From positions 1,550,001-1,614,000 of the forward strand of contig JAQQWL010000002.1 of assembly GCA_038363925.1 (NCBI GenBank): a DNA stretch of 64,000 nt. Reading direction: 5' to 3'. Source of the DNA: Apiospora phragmitis (lineage: Eukaryota > Ascomycota > Sordariomycetes > Amphisphaeriales > Apiosporaceae). The notes below the pieces were generated by a model that saw nothing but the letters and a program-made list of their open reading frames with translations, made no database searches and had not been told where the DNA came from. Positions 22,826 through 34,797 of this stretch are shown here, in pieces. A program made the position numbers and the translations under genes. Position 1 is the first letter of the stretch, and each line of letters begins with the position of its first letter.

Positions 22826-24023
22826 ATGGCACCAACAACTTCCTATATCCCGCGCTTCCTGCTTCCGCAGTACGGCACAATATGGCGGAGCTCAACAGCA
22901 CGCGCCATGCCCTTTGCGCGACCCATCAGTGCGGATGTTGGCCAGGTCCTAGTGCGCTACGCTTCTAAGACCGCCGCCGCAAAGTCCAAGTCCACGACCA
23001 CGACGACAGCCACTGCGGCCGAGAAGGTGGCTGCTCCGAAGGCCGCATCCACCAAGGCCGCCGCAACAAAGACCACCAAGGCGCCGGCTGCAAAGACACC
23101 TGCGGCCAAGGCTCCGGCGGCGAAGACTACCCCTCCAAAGACTGCGCCCACCAAGCCCGCCGCTACTACTAAAGCTACCGCTGCGAAGGCGGCCACGCCC
23201 AAGACCCCCACCTCCGCATCGGCTATCAAGAACACTCCTATAACTCCGGCCACAAAGCCTGCTGCTCCCGAACCAGTAGCAAAGGCGCCGCCGCCCGCCG
23301 CCGCACCCAAGCCCGCCACTGCGAACCCCTCGAAGCCCATCGTGCTCGAGAAGCCCGAGAAGTTCAACCCACCTTCCCACGGCGCCCGCCTCCCGCGCTC
23401 CGTCCCGAAGCATTATGGAGGTGCTTTAGGGTCCGAGGAGCTGATGGCGCAGAAGACCAAGGAGTACCCAGGTCTCCCGCCTCCGCCGAACACATGGTCT
23501 CACTGGTTCATCAACAACAAGCACATCCATATGTTCATCACTCTCGTAAGTTCCCATATTCAAGGCACAACTCCACACACAAGCTTACACGATAACATAG
23601 GGTGCACTGGTGTCATTGGGCGTATACACGTTTACGGCCCGGTTCAACGCCAACTCGCCCTTCGCCGACATGATCCCGCCCATCGGCGAGTTCCTCAAGC
23701 AGCCCATCAATTACATCCGCACTTGCGTCGAGGTTCTCAAGCTGCATGAGGAGCACGAATCGGCCCAGACGGCCGAGAAGCGCCGCCGCCGGATCGAGGA
23801 CGTCCAGAAGCGCAACGAGTACCGCAAGGCCCATGGCCTGCCGATCGCGAATGGCATCGAGAGCTGGACTGGCACCGGCGCGGCGGCCCAGCCGGCGGAG
23901 GAGGAGGGAGTTATTGCTGCTATCCCGGCTTCCGCGGCTCCGTCGGCAGCGGCCGACGCTATCATCGCTACGGAGCAGGCCGAAGCCGACGGCAAGCGGA
24001 AGAAATTCTTTGGCATTTTCTAA
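22826..24023 (+). CDS. Lys/Ala/Thr/Pro-rich putative mitochondrial membrane protein, function unknown
   Basis: Two exons (22826-23545 and 23601-24023), 380 residues. A basic, hydroxylated N-terminus (SYIPRFLLPQYG, RSSTARAMPFARP, VLVRYASK) fits a mitochondrial targeting sequence. Residues about 50-180 are an imperfect histone-H1-like array of AAK, KTP and AAPK units. Next comes a conserved-looking block (PSHGARLPRSVPKHYGG, KEYPGLPPPPNTWSHWF). One transmembrane helix spans the splice junction (residues about 233-252: IHMFITLGALVSLGVYTF). A charged helical segment (EEHESAQTAEKRRRRIEDVQKR) and an Ala-rich tail follow. I recognise the second half as the sort of conserved fungal mitochondrial protein of unknown role, but can give no name. 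Both exons are in phase 0 and the frame is sound. Confidence 0.82.
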
Positions 24024-24338
24024 GCTGCCCGGTACTAGCACCTACCAACTCTTGACTGACGGTATGCAGTCAGTCAAGATAATAATGGCCAATTATGCCG
24101 ATCACTATGGCATTGCATGCACATTTAATGAGTTCATGCATTTCAAAGAAAGGGCGAGCCACATTGTACACATCCATGTTCAATAGTGGCGTGAAGAGAG
24201 CATTAAGAGAGGGTGGTAGAGATAATTAGCCAGCCCCTGACTGGCTGACGGAAATCATCATCATTGTGCATAGCGCATTGAATGGTATCATGACATCGCA
24301 TAAATTTACATATTGCCTCTTTATTGTTCTTCTTCGCT
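24024..24338. other. Short intergenic between convergent genes
   Basis: This carries the 3' ends of the mitochondrial membrane protein gene and RRP42. No features are seen. Confidence 0.5.
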
Positions 24339-25732
24339 TCAACCCAAGTCTACACCCTCGAGTCCATCCAAGACCTCCTCGGCGACGCCACCTCTCTCCA
24401 ATACCTTGGCGACCATGGCGCCCAACATGGCAAACTTGGCACCCCCGCGCGGCGCCTTCCACACGCCGACCACATCTTCCGTCTCTGTGACCCGCGCGTC
24501 GGGGTGCTTAGCGGCACCGCCCTCATTCGCTGATGCCGGTGTTGTAGTAGTGGTGGGTGTCGCAGCCGTCATCGTGCCCCAGGCCGAGGCGTTCACGGAG
24601 TTGGGTACACCGGGTGGCGTCAACCGGGAAGGCGGATCGATGGTGCGGACGGAGAGCAGGTGCAGGTTTCTCTTGGTAGTCGTAGCAGGTATGGAGTCGG
24701 ACTCGGGCTCGGACTCTGATGAGGGACCCTCGGCGACCGAGACGGCGACGGCGCTGTCCGCTACGGCCAATTCCTCCTTGGAGGGGTCGAAAATGATGTT
24801 GTCGCCCACGGCCATCACTAGGAGGGTAATGGGGGGTCTCGAGGCGGGTGCCGCTGCCGCCGCTGCTGCGGAGGACTGTTTTGATTTGTTGGAGGCCTTC
24901 CCTGATGATGTGTCTTGGCGGGGGTAGAGGAACGTGGCGGCGGCCCAGTCGTCGTCGAACATGGGATCCTCGTCGGCCTCGGACTTGAGGCGTGGTAGCC
25001 GGGTCGCGAGGAGGGCGAGGTGGGTGGTGAGACTCAGGAGCGGGAGCGGATAGGAGAGCGGCGGGGAGATGAGTATGATCTGTTGTAGTTGATGTTAGTC
25101 AATTGAAGTCAAAAGAAAGGGATATTCAAGAAACGTACGTCCAAGTAGAGCTTCCAGTGAAACCGCCGGTTGATCCAGAGCTTCTTGACAAACTCGCCGT
25201 CCGCCAGCAGGGCCTCGGTCAACATGGAAGTCAGGAACACCGTGCCCGAGTCGTCGTCGCGCAAGCCCGGGATTTCGACGCTGAGCTCTACCCAGTCAGG
25301 CGAGCCCCTGACCTTTTCGACCGCCGCCGACCCATCACCTGCCTCCTCCTCATCGTCGTCTTCATCATCCACATCCATTGTTGTTTCCTCATCTTCTGTG
25401 GGCTTCTTAGATTTTCTGCCCTTCTTCTTTTGGGGGATACTTGTGCTGTGGTCCTTGCGCCCCTCGGTCGAGGCGACGAACTCGTACGGCGAGACGGGCG
25501 TTTTCTCGACCTCGGCCTTGACGCCCACGACGGCCTCGGTGCCGTCGGCGAAGCAGATGCGCGCGCTGCCGTTGGTGCCCGGCAGGATCCCCGTCTCGGC
25601 CGTCAGCGGGCGGAACTGCGCCGGCGCGCGCCCGTCCGGCCGGATCGGCCCGGGCGTCGTCAGGCTCAGGCTGCCGTGCAGGTACGCGAGCTCGGCCGGC
25701 GAGAGCAGCAGGTGCTGCGAGGTGGACGACAT
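24339..25732 (-). CDS. RRP42: RRP42, RNase PH-like core subunit of the RNA exosome (EXOSC7)
   Basis: Two minus-strand exons (25732-25139 and 25079-24339), 444 residues. The N-terminus has the Rrp42 type of RNase PH fold: LSPAELAYLHGSL, IRPDGRAPAQFRPL, TGILPGTNGSARI and AVVGVKAEVE. The second half includes WINRRFHWKLYLDIILIS and VMAVGDNIIFDP. In the exosome ring, Rrp42 is a catalytically inert scaffold pairing with other PH-like subunits for 3'-5' RNA decay and processing. The protein is longer than the roughly 300 residues of its relatives. It has a basic-then-acidic insertion at about residues 95-135 (KKKGRKSKK followed by a D/E run), an Ala/Ser linker, and an S/T/E-rich insertion before the C-terminal helix. 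The frame is intact. Confidence 0.9.
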
Positions 25733-26370
25733 GGTTCGGGTGGTTTTGGAGATGGTGGGGGGCGCGTTGCCTCTTCTTCTTTTCTCGTCAAAGGAGAAGC
25801 AAGAAAGTGTATGTTCCCAGCTTTTGTACCAACTAATTCCACAGTGATTGTCGTCTGTACAGGTTACCACGCAGAAAAGAGTGAAAAAGCTGCGTTAGAT
25901 GCAGCCCGGTTGTCCTACAGTGACGATGATTTCTTTTTTTGATGTGAGGCTGAAGTGGGATTTTCTGAGCTCCAGCATTGAGCTGCTGTAATTGGGCGGT
26001 TTGAGTGGGTGGCCTTCAGGGGTAGCTGCAAGGCTGGGGCACCTAATCTACATACTGAATCTAGAAGCAATGTGGGGGGGGGGCCCTTTGGTGATGTGTA
26101 ATTGACGTCGGCTCATCATCCCTCCTACTAACATACACCTTACATCGATGCACTCCTTTTTCTGAGAAATATGTAGAGCCCGGGTATATTTGACTTTCGG
26201 AAAGATATAGAGAAAAATCTTTATTATTCACTAAATAAACACGTCCACGCATACTCCAATCCCAAGTCTACCTTGGATCCCTGCGTGCTTGATATCCTAT
26301 ACCACCTCGCCTCTCATTTATACAGTCTAATACATATATAGGCGTACTAACATCACACGCACTGAATAAT
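25733..26370. other. Intergenic
   Basis: This holds the RRP42 promoter side and an AT-rich stretch with a G10 run at 26074-26083. No gene is supported. Confidence 0.45.
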
Positions 26371-27688
26371 ATGGCGGCCCTAAAAGTTCAGGCCTACATG
26401 AAACTGCGTTCTACCCCTCTCCCGCCTCCAGACATCTTCGCTGGGCACACCGCTGTAGTGACGGGCGCCACGAGTAGACGCTGGCTTGATACAACAGTTC
26501 ATCTCCTCCGTATCGGTGCCGCTGAGGTCATCATTTACCCGTGAGACTCCGCTTGGGGTCGTGAAGCCGCACCGCAGATTGCATCCGAGGCGTCGGGAGG
26601 GGGAGGGAAAGAAGGCCTCGCTTACAACAAGTCTCTTGGTAAGGTTAGACCCCCCGGGCTGGACACGGGCCGATATGACTGTGTAGTAGCGTTCGCCGAG
26701 AAGGTGAAGCTGGTCAAGGGAAAGGGTGCGCAGATGTGGTAATTCTGAATGCCGGGACGATTGGCACCGAGTACGAAAAGGGCCCCGAGGGGTGGTAAGT
26801 AGAATCTCTCGTCTTATACTCTTCCTGGCACGTTCCTGTAATTTTTGTGGAGGGCTTGTCTCGGGATGAGGGATCCCCTATCTACCGATCGAAGGAAAAC
26901 AGCTCTTGGAGTTCAACGATGACCACAGAAACGGGTAGAAATCCCTCCCAACCCAGAGGCAAAAAGGGGCCAACAGCTCACTGCAATCATTCCATTGCCC
27001 CCTGACTGAACCAAACTCATCATTCCTATCTTCCAGGGGACAAAACCTCCAAACCAACTCTCTTTCTACGACACTGCTAGCTACGCTCCTACTTCCCTAC
27101 TTAAAATCGGAACGGGCGGACCGCGCCACGGCCCAACGACCGATATATACCAGCACGAAGCTCCTCCTGCAGTACCCGTTCTAGGAGCTTGTGAAGCTGG
27201 TGAGGAAGGATGGCCATGACAAGGGCGACAATGCATCATGAGTAGCTTCCCATTGGGCTCACCTCCCTCCCCCTTATCGCGTTCACTAACTGCAGTAGGT
27301 GCAGATCGCAAGCCATGATGAATCCCGTGTGTCCCGGTAGCTTCGTGACGGCACTAGTGCTCGGCTATCAGGCCCGGGGCGGCCTCTGAGTCCGACTCGC
27401 CGTGGGCGTCTTCCAGGGCCTGTTCGCAAAGACCGCGGCCAATCCGCTTGCTAATGTGTCCGGTCGACGTGAATAGGGAGTTTTCATCCAACTTTACAAA
27501 AGCGAGACGCAGTACACGGAGTAAGATCTTAGCCTCATTCCCCGTCGCACTTCCATCTTTAATACACGATGGGATCAACTTAATGACCCCCCTGTCGCCT
27601 GCAGTCCCAAGTCTGGGGCGAGCTGTATCAGGAGGTAGGGGCAAACGTACCCGGCTTCAAGGAGATACTACCACTTGCTGCTACTTAG
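26371..27688 (+). pseudogene. Decayed short-chain dehydrogenase/reductase (SDR)
   Basis: Pieces of an SDR protein appear in order but in different frames and with stops. There is an N-terminal PPPDIFAGHTAVVTGATS then LLRIGAAEVIIYP ending at an in-frame TGA; QIASEASGGGG and FAEKVKLVKG; then, after a frame change, VVILNAGTIGTEYEKGPEGW with the NAG motif (about 26730-26798). The catalytic-type YTSTK follows at about 27146-27160 with an in-frame TAG eight codons later. The end is QVWGELYQEVGANVPGF near 27600-27660. The Gly-rich TGxxxGxG cofactor motif has lost its later glycines (TGATSRRW). Some gaps may be old introns, but no splicing I can draw restores a full frame. The parent enzyme would have been an NAD(P)-dependent oxidoreductase of about 330 residues. 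Confidence 0.75.
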
Positions 27689-28018
27689 CATGTTTGGTTC
27701 ATTAAGTTTGTTTTAGTTTCGGGGGAAACGTTTCCACTCGGTGCTTGCTCTTGGATAGGCCTCGGTGAAGCTCCTGAATCCAGTGCTCGAGGCAGGGTGT
27801 AACGGAACATATCAAGATCGGTGTGGTAATAGTCGTAAGAATCGCTAATTTATTGCCTTCGATCATGTACACAAGGCGCAAAGTAGTTGTTACCTCCCCC
27901 AACGCTAACTATATATTATTCTCTCATAACCCTTCAACCCAGCCGGACCCAGTGATAGGCACCGTGACCACTTTCCCGATCCCATACCGTCGGCATGCCT
28001 GTCAAGATGGGCTAGTGC
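27689..28018. other. Short intergenic
   Basis: This lies between the SDR relic and the 3' end of ATE1. Nothing is supported. Confidence 0.5.
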
Positions 28019-29595
28019 TTAGACACCTCGTCGAAAATCCAGACAAGTCTGGTGTGCGACCAGGTCCGTCCCGACCGCCGCGACCATCTGTGCGATGGCG
28101 GCCTTGGGAGTCCCGGGGTTATCGATGTCCTCGTCGTTCCACTGGAAGATGTCCCCTGCGAAGCAGAAGCCGCGATTCAGCCGGACAGGGATTTGATCGA
28201 GGTCGACCGACCGCATTTGCTCTAGCGGCGGGATTCCTGGCATGTTGGCGTCGAAAAGAGAATGCTCCTCCTCATCGTCCGAGTCTCCTTGACGCTCTTC
28301 CTCTTTGGCAGTACCCCCGGGAGTATTTCCTGACCCTGGAGCATCGCCTGTGTGGCTGGACATCTCCAGGTACCCCTTGCTGTCGAACCGGGCCAAAAGA
28401 TCATCGTCGACCTTTTCCCAACTGAGGGTGTCGGGTTCAAGAAGGAATTGCGGAGCATAGTCCATTTTGTACTTCATCTTGGGACACGTGTGGATGTAGT
28501 AGCCGGGATACCACCAGCGATATCCCTTCTCCGTCGCCAGAGCGATCTCTCGCAGCGCGCCCAGTTTTCCGGGCTGCCACTTGTGTATCGACTCGTGGTA
28601 CAGAAAGTAGACGGCGGAGACGCAGTCGGGGAGCAGGTCGAGGACGCCGATGGCTACCAGCTTGCCATCGAGCCGGTAGCACTGGTGATAGGATCCCAGC
28701 TGCCGCTCCTTGCCGTCGTCAGCGGATCGGAAGACGGTACGTCGCAGTGGCGAGGCGCACAGGAACCGCTTGAAGCCATCTCTGCTAATCGAATCCGGGC
28801 CTTCGTGGTGTACAACCCGCTGGTAGTTCTCAAATACGGCGTACTTTTCCTCTGTGAACACATCGGGCTCTAGCGTGACCTCAAATTTATGCAGTGGCAG
28901 GGGCGGGTTCTTCAGGGTCTGCGCCTCGGCCTCATGGATTCTCTCGACGAGATCAAATTCCATGTCACGTTTCTTGGCTTGCTCGCGTGACCGTGGGTAC
29001 AAGCGCGCCGCTTTCTTTGTGTACTCATCGCCTGTGACATGCTTGTTGAAGCGGTTGATGGCATGGCGCTGGTCCTTGGTGGCATGGAATTTGCTAGAAT
29101 CTAGGCGCAGAGTATAGTGTGGGCAACAGGCTTCGCGCTGATTTGGTCTGTATAGGAGCGCACCAGAGCGACGCCAGTATCGATCAAGCAAGGACTGATA
29201 ATACTCCGGACTCATTGACGTTGCACGGATGTAATAGGAACCTCCTGTATCTTAGAAAACCATATTAGAAATCGGTTACCCCCGTCCGCAACGACGCATT
29301 ACATTAGTGCATACTCGTCTTTCTCTAAGGCTAAGAGGTGAGGCTCGATGGACCTCTTAGCCTCTGACCCCGGCCTGGTTCCGGCGGTGGTCCATTTTCG
29401 AGTGACACCCGGGAATTTCACATGCACGCTAGACTTGAAGGAAACAATCCGAGGAAACGAAAATGAGACAAATGATGGACTCCTTTACATACTCTTTTGG
29501 GTCTGCTCCCTAGGGGTGCCACGGCAGTAGCCGCAGCTAGAAGAATGTCTGTATCCTGTGGTTGGTTGGATAGTTAGTATATATAGAATGCTCAT
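28019..29595 (-). CDS. ATE1: Arginyl-tRNA--protein transferase ATE1
   Basis: Two minus-strand exons (29595-29493 and 29244-28019) give about 442 residues. The N-terminal ATE_N domain shows the cysteine cluster CGYC needed for activity, then GSYYIRATSMSPEYYQSLLD and YWRRSGALLY. The ATE_C domain includes SYHQCYRLDGKLVAIGVLD, VYFLYHESIHKW and YPGYYIHTCPKMKYK. The enzyme adds Arg from Arg-tRNA to acidic N-termini, marking proteins for the N-degron pathway; it is cytosolic/nuclear. The C-terminal half carries an acidic low-complexity insert (EEERQGDSDDEEEH). The 5' end is uncertain. The frame runs unspliced from ATG 29595, but a CTAAC branch-like element and CACAG just before GGATACAGA suggest that an upstream exon could supply the real N-terminus. 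The intron between the exons is 248 bp. Confidence 0.92.
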
Positions 29596-32500
29596 AGACT
29601 TCTATTGTCGCACAAAAATAAGAGCCAATCGTTTAATTTACGAGGGGCTTGCATGTGAGCGGACTGGACGGAATAAGTACACTTCACGAGGGCATCGTAT
29701 ATCGTATGCACCGTGAGAGGTATACGAGGACATAAAAATGCGATGCCCAGCCTAATATGGCAGTTGATTGGCAGTTGGAAACTAGCCGGGGGGCGAATCT
29801 GTCCATGTGTTCTCAGACTGCGCGGGGTCGACTTGATCGGCGCACTTGCGGATCATGGAAGGAAATAAAAGATTATGTAGTCATCGTGAAGAGGGGAACA
29901 GCATCGTAGAGCAGGGAGACGAGGCGGGCGACAAGCCGCAATGCGGCGGCTCACGAGTGACCAAATGGCTGGTACTAATAATGGCTGACACCGGCTGCAG
30001 GTGCGACCTCTCAAGCCTTTCCCCACAAGCCGTGATGCAGGCAAGACAGCCAACGGTAGGGTGTATTTGGTGCACGGGTCCGGATGGTTGGGTGAGAAGC
30101 GTGTGGACACTCGGGGTGGCTAATAAGGCAGAAAAGGCAGAAAAGGTAGAGAGAGAGACTGACCTATTGGTGATATGTAGCTGAATGCATCTTCAGGGGT
30201 GCTTTGCTGTACACCGGGTGCCTCCATCATGCCGTTAACGGGGCTTGGGCGATGGTTTTACCTGCCTGTCCGGTACTCGATCGTATGGTATGTCCCTGTC
30301 CCTGCGAGAGCCTGGCTACTTCGAATGACGTTGTGCCAGCTACGGCCTTGCGACAATCCTACCAGAATCGGGCTGTCTCGTCAACTACCGAAGGGGCCGT
30401 GATAAGCGAGCCTCGGAACCAACCAAGCTGGACGAAGGATGGCGAGTGCTCAACAAGTCCACCTGATGATATAAGCCGATACGTCGAATCGGGGCCGAAC
30501 GCTAGGTAAACTGAACGAGGAATCGGGCGTGGTGTTGTTGTCTTCAGACTAGAATGGTAGAGTAGAGCAGAGCAGAGTAGGCAATATTTACTTGCGGACC
30601 GGCCGGTATGGGCATGAAAGAGCAGGTGTACTTCTAGAACAGTGAGACAGACCGGCCCTACGTTAGTGCATTCGTTGTGTTCAGGGGCAGGGGAGGCAAG
30701 CAGTCGATGGCCCGCTCGTTAAGGTTGTGGGCAAGTTGGCAAGATCCAGGCTCCAGGCTCAGCAGCGATGATTGACCAACAGGGGATTATTGGTAGGTAG
30801 GTACTGCAGTGAGACCCAGCATTTGGGTGAGGATGAGGGCGAGGAGGGTGGTGATGGTGTTGAGAGAGCAAGTCTAGACTAGTCGGTCGGATGCGATACA
30901 AATCAATCAGACCAGACTGGAAGTCGCCCGTGTATCTGGATATCAGTGTAACGCGAGCTCGACAAATGACTGGTCGGGGTTCAGTGATGCTACCGGAGGC
31001 TGATTGGGCTGAGTGGTTGGTGGGTAGGTCGGAGCGACAGACCGCACACGACCGATCCAGAAGAAATCCAACAATAAAGGTCGACCGGCGTCTCATTCTC
31101 CCAAACGATATTCCAATGATCTTCACGAGTGATCGCTCTTAGCCCGCTTAAAGGGATATTACTGCTCGCAGTCTCCATCATCCGCTCCATTGCACGCCTG
31201 TTACTTGTTGGCAGTCACTACTTTCCCCCTCCTCCTGGTGCATGGCTTTGACGACGACCCCCACCTTGGATCTCTGTTGATCTGACCGACACCCAATATC
31301 GTCAACGCTTGGAAGCCTCCGCCCAACTTTCCATGCGAACAAACCACATGCAAGCCGGCTTGGCTTGTTCGTCATCATTGCCCTCACACTTCCAGCATGG
31401 AAGAATATTGTCATTGCTGTGAGCTCTGAAAAGGAATAGTTGTATAGTACTGTACTGGCAGGCTGTATAAAAATAGCAAGTATAAACATGTAGTTATGTA
31501 AACTTATTACGATCCCTTGTTCTCCGAGCAAATTCCTCATGCTTTGGTTGTGTGATGCGGCGCGAAGCTCCGTACACCCATTTCATATACTATATGTACA
31601 CTTGTAAGTGGGTATCTCACTCAGACCGTCGATCTCCTTGGGTACGGTAGATCTGCAATACTTGGCATTGTGATGTGAAGGACTAAAGACGCGTATCAAC
31701 GCCTGACGCCTTGAAGACTCTACGGACGTAACGGTCTTGCATGACCCCCAACGAGAGTGATGTTGACAGGCCAAGTCATAGTTCTAGAAGTTGGGTCAAG
31801 TGCGCAAGGTTCTTGGACCCCGTCTACTTCAGGCTAACATGCGAACTATTATGCCCAGGTGTTCAACACGGTACGGTAGAGACAGCAGGCATGTGGAAGA
31901 GTCCAGTCTAGTGAAACGATACACCCAGAACCTATACACCTATGCTTGCCTAGGTACATTCCCTTAAGGTACTGAGATCATCAGACTGGCCACAATCATG
32001 TAAGCAAGCTGTCTTGGAGGGTAGTCACACCTGGCATGGCTCGTGATTTTGTACATGTACTCTAGGGCATGTTGTGCCATTGAGAGAGGAGAAGAGAAAA
32101 AAAGTATAAGGCCAAAGCGTGCTTGAGATTATATAGCACCATCCTAAGTACAGGCATATATCAAGGTCAATGTCATATTGAGAAGATCCCCAAATTGTAC
32201 TTCCACCTAGTTGTCTTGAGAGAGGTAAGTATGCACTTATACACTGTAAATGTGAGATGCAACTTTGATGGCCTTCGTGGGAACACGGGATACTTGTATG
32301 TATTTAGGGACCGGGTATTAGTGCTTATTAACCTTAGCCACACCTATTAATAGCGCATGCTGCTCGAAAGGCCATCTTACACAAACCAGCAGGTAACATC
32401 ATTGCGACTTGGACACATTGAATCAAGTGACTAAAATTTCATCAGTTGGCGCCGACTCCGACGCCCCGGAGCTGTCCTACCTACACAAACACATACCGAA

Positions 32501-34797
32501 GCACAACTGAAGTACTCGCTCGACCAGGGCTTTCCTTAATGCCACGCGAGCGAGCCGAGCTTGCTTTAATCCAGCGAGTGCATTCCCACTGTTTACCTGT
32601 GCCTTTCCCACTCTTCCAGACCGCTAAAGTCCCTAAAGAAGCCACTTGCCCTCTTCTAGTAATACGACACACGCTCTCGGCTTTAGCCATTGTATCTGTA
32701 CATATGTATTTGATGTGATCTGACGCCAGTCATGTACCGCTACGACTAGCATCCGGGTATGCTTGACCAAAGTGCGACTGACATGGGACGAAGATTCTTC
32801 TACAAGTGTGAAGCCATGCACTAACCACCCGGAAGCCAGTTGGTGGATTCACCATTCATCAGTTCATAGGTCCGAAGTAACTGGAAGAGTTCATGGGTTC
32901 GAATTCAAGTTATTGCATATACTCCGTATGTATGGATCAGTTTGGATTGGCGTGGGCTGCTGTTACTTACAGCACGAATAGGCACTACATGCCGCACCAG
33001 TACCAAGCTACAGTGGCTAGGCTCTTGGTTAGTATAAAAGCCAACTCTAATTTCCTCCTCAAAAAGTCGTGAGTGCCCCTCCATTCAATATATTTTGAAT
33101 CTCTCACAGATATGAATGGCACGGCACATCACACGAGACATGCAACGGCTGTTCTGCCCCCAAGAGCTCCCGGCTCCCACAGTAACAACCCTCGTCCTCC
33201 TCGAGTGCATGTATTACATCTGATTCATTCATGCCTTAGCTATTGAGGACATTTGCGCCTAGCTTACTAGATACCTTTGCCTAACCTACTTTTACCCATC
33301 AATATCTGCTCTTTCTCTCTCGCGCTCAGCATACAGAGAGCCGCCTCTCTCCTTGTCCCCTCTTCTCTCTTCCGTCCTCACCCGTAAAAAAAAGTTGCTG
33401 GAGGGGCCTCATTCAATCCTTCCCCTCCAACACCTTCCCAATTTTTTTCTTTATTCATTTTTTTTCCGGGTTTCGTATTGGTCGGTGGTGCCCTTGCAGG
33501 AGCAGCCTTGAAACCTATCTAACTACTGTAAGCAAATGAGCAATCAGCTCCCTCCCCTCCATCTGCCAATTCTGCCCCGCAGCCGTCACAGTTGAAGCTG
33601 CAACAAAAGAGAGAAGAAAAAAATAAGGGTGCCTTGTCAGCTAGTCGTTTGGGATCTGTTCCGAACGAGTCCAGCCCACTCAAGTGCAGCAAGCAGTGCA
33701 GTGCATGGCATCAAGCTATGCAGCTTCGGCCCAGTCAGAATCCTTCCCAAAAGGCCATCTTTGACTTGCTGCTACCAGACGTGCTTGCTGCTTGTCTGTA
33801 CCTCCCTACATCCTACATGATACCTGTTTTGATGCATCCATACCTCCAGCTACATACATAACCTCAGTTGGATCTTAATAGAGTACCTCGACTGGACAGA
33901 CAGCCTGCACTTTTACTGACATACCCAACAAAGCAAGCAAGCAAGCACCTTCCTACTCCAGCCAGAGCAGTGCAGCTCCTTATTGTGTGCTCATCCCCCG
34001 TCTACCGGACCTACACCAATAGGTTACAGTGCCAGGCCTTGCGCTTGCGCCTGCCTGCCTGCTAGCTGTGCTCTAACCAGCTGCTGTCTGGTGCTTTTTT
34101 GAGGGGCATCAATCTACTCACTCCCAGTCAGGCATCCTCAGCTTCAACATAAGAGGAAACGACACACTGTCATGACCACCAGCTACAACCACCACATTTA
34201 ATCCATCCCCCGTCGGAGCATTGCACTTCCCCATCTGACTGGACTGGACTGCGAATATTGGACGCATTCAGCTGTTCCATGGTACATGCAATACCACCTT
34301 TAATTGCAGTACCACAAATCACACTGTCTACTCGCACCACCCTTGACAACCCACGCCTAAACCACCTTAAGCAAAGCAAAAGCTCTTTAACATTCACTGA
34401 GTTTGTCGAGCATCCACTCCCTAACGTTACCAAGGGCGGCTTACACTTATTCTCATTCCCCATACTCTCCCACACAATCGCACCTCGCCGCGATCCATTC
34501 AAGGCCCTGACCTGTTACCGCCAACCCAACAGTAGCCTCGTCCTGATTCCACCATATTTAACTCTACCCTCTTGAGCAATCTTTGATCATGAAGTCGCAC
34601 AATTTTAGATAACGCATTTCGCCATTGCCAGCTACGTCCAGCCGGAGAAAGCTCTCGTCTTTGGACACTTATATCTTTCACTTCCGTCAATGGACACAAC
34701 TGGGTCTGGGATACTCTCATCATACCTGCAGCAAAAAAAAAAACCCCCAACCAACCAACCGCTCGCCCACACATCTCAGCAAGGTGCAATTGCAAAA
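29596..34797. other. Long intergenic region, 5.2 kb, no gene supported
   Basis: This lies between divergent ATE1 and the Nudix hydrolase gene. Frames reach only about 135 codons with no recognisable motif. About 33.2-34.8 kb is rich in pyrimidine runs, short poly-A/poly-T tracts and small simple repeats (AAGC units near 33933). That fits a long promoter and 5' leader of the downstream gene. It could also hide a non-coding RNA or a lineage-specific gene with small exons. Confidence 0.45.

Noticed and set aside
25103..25942. 279-codon plus-strand frame over RRP42
   Set aside because: Antisense of the RRP42 first exon, whose sense protein has clear RNase PH motifs.
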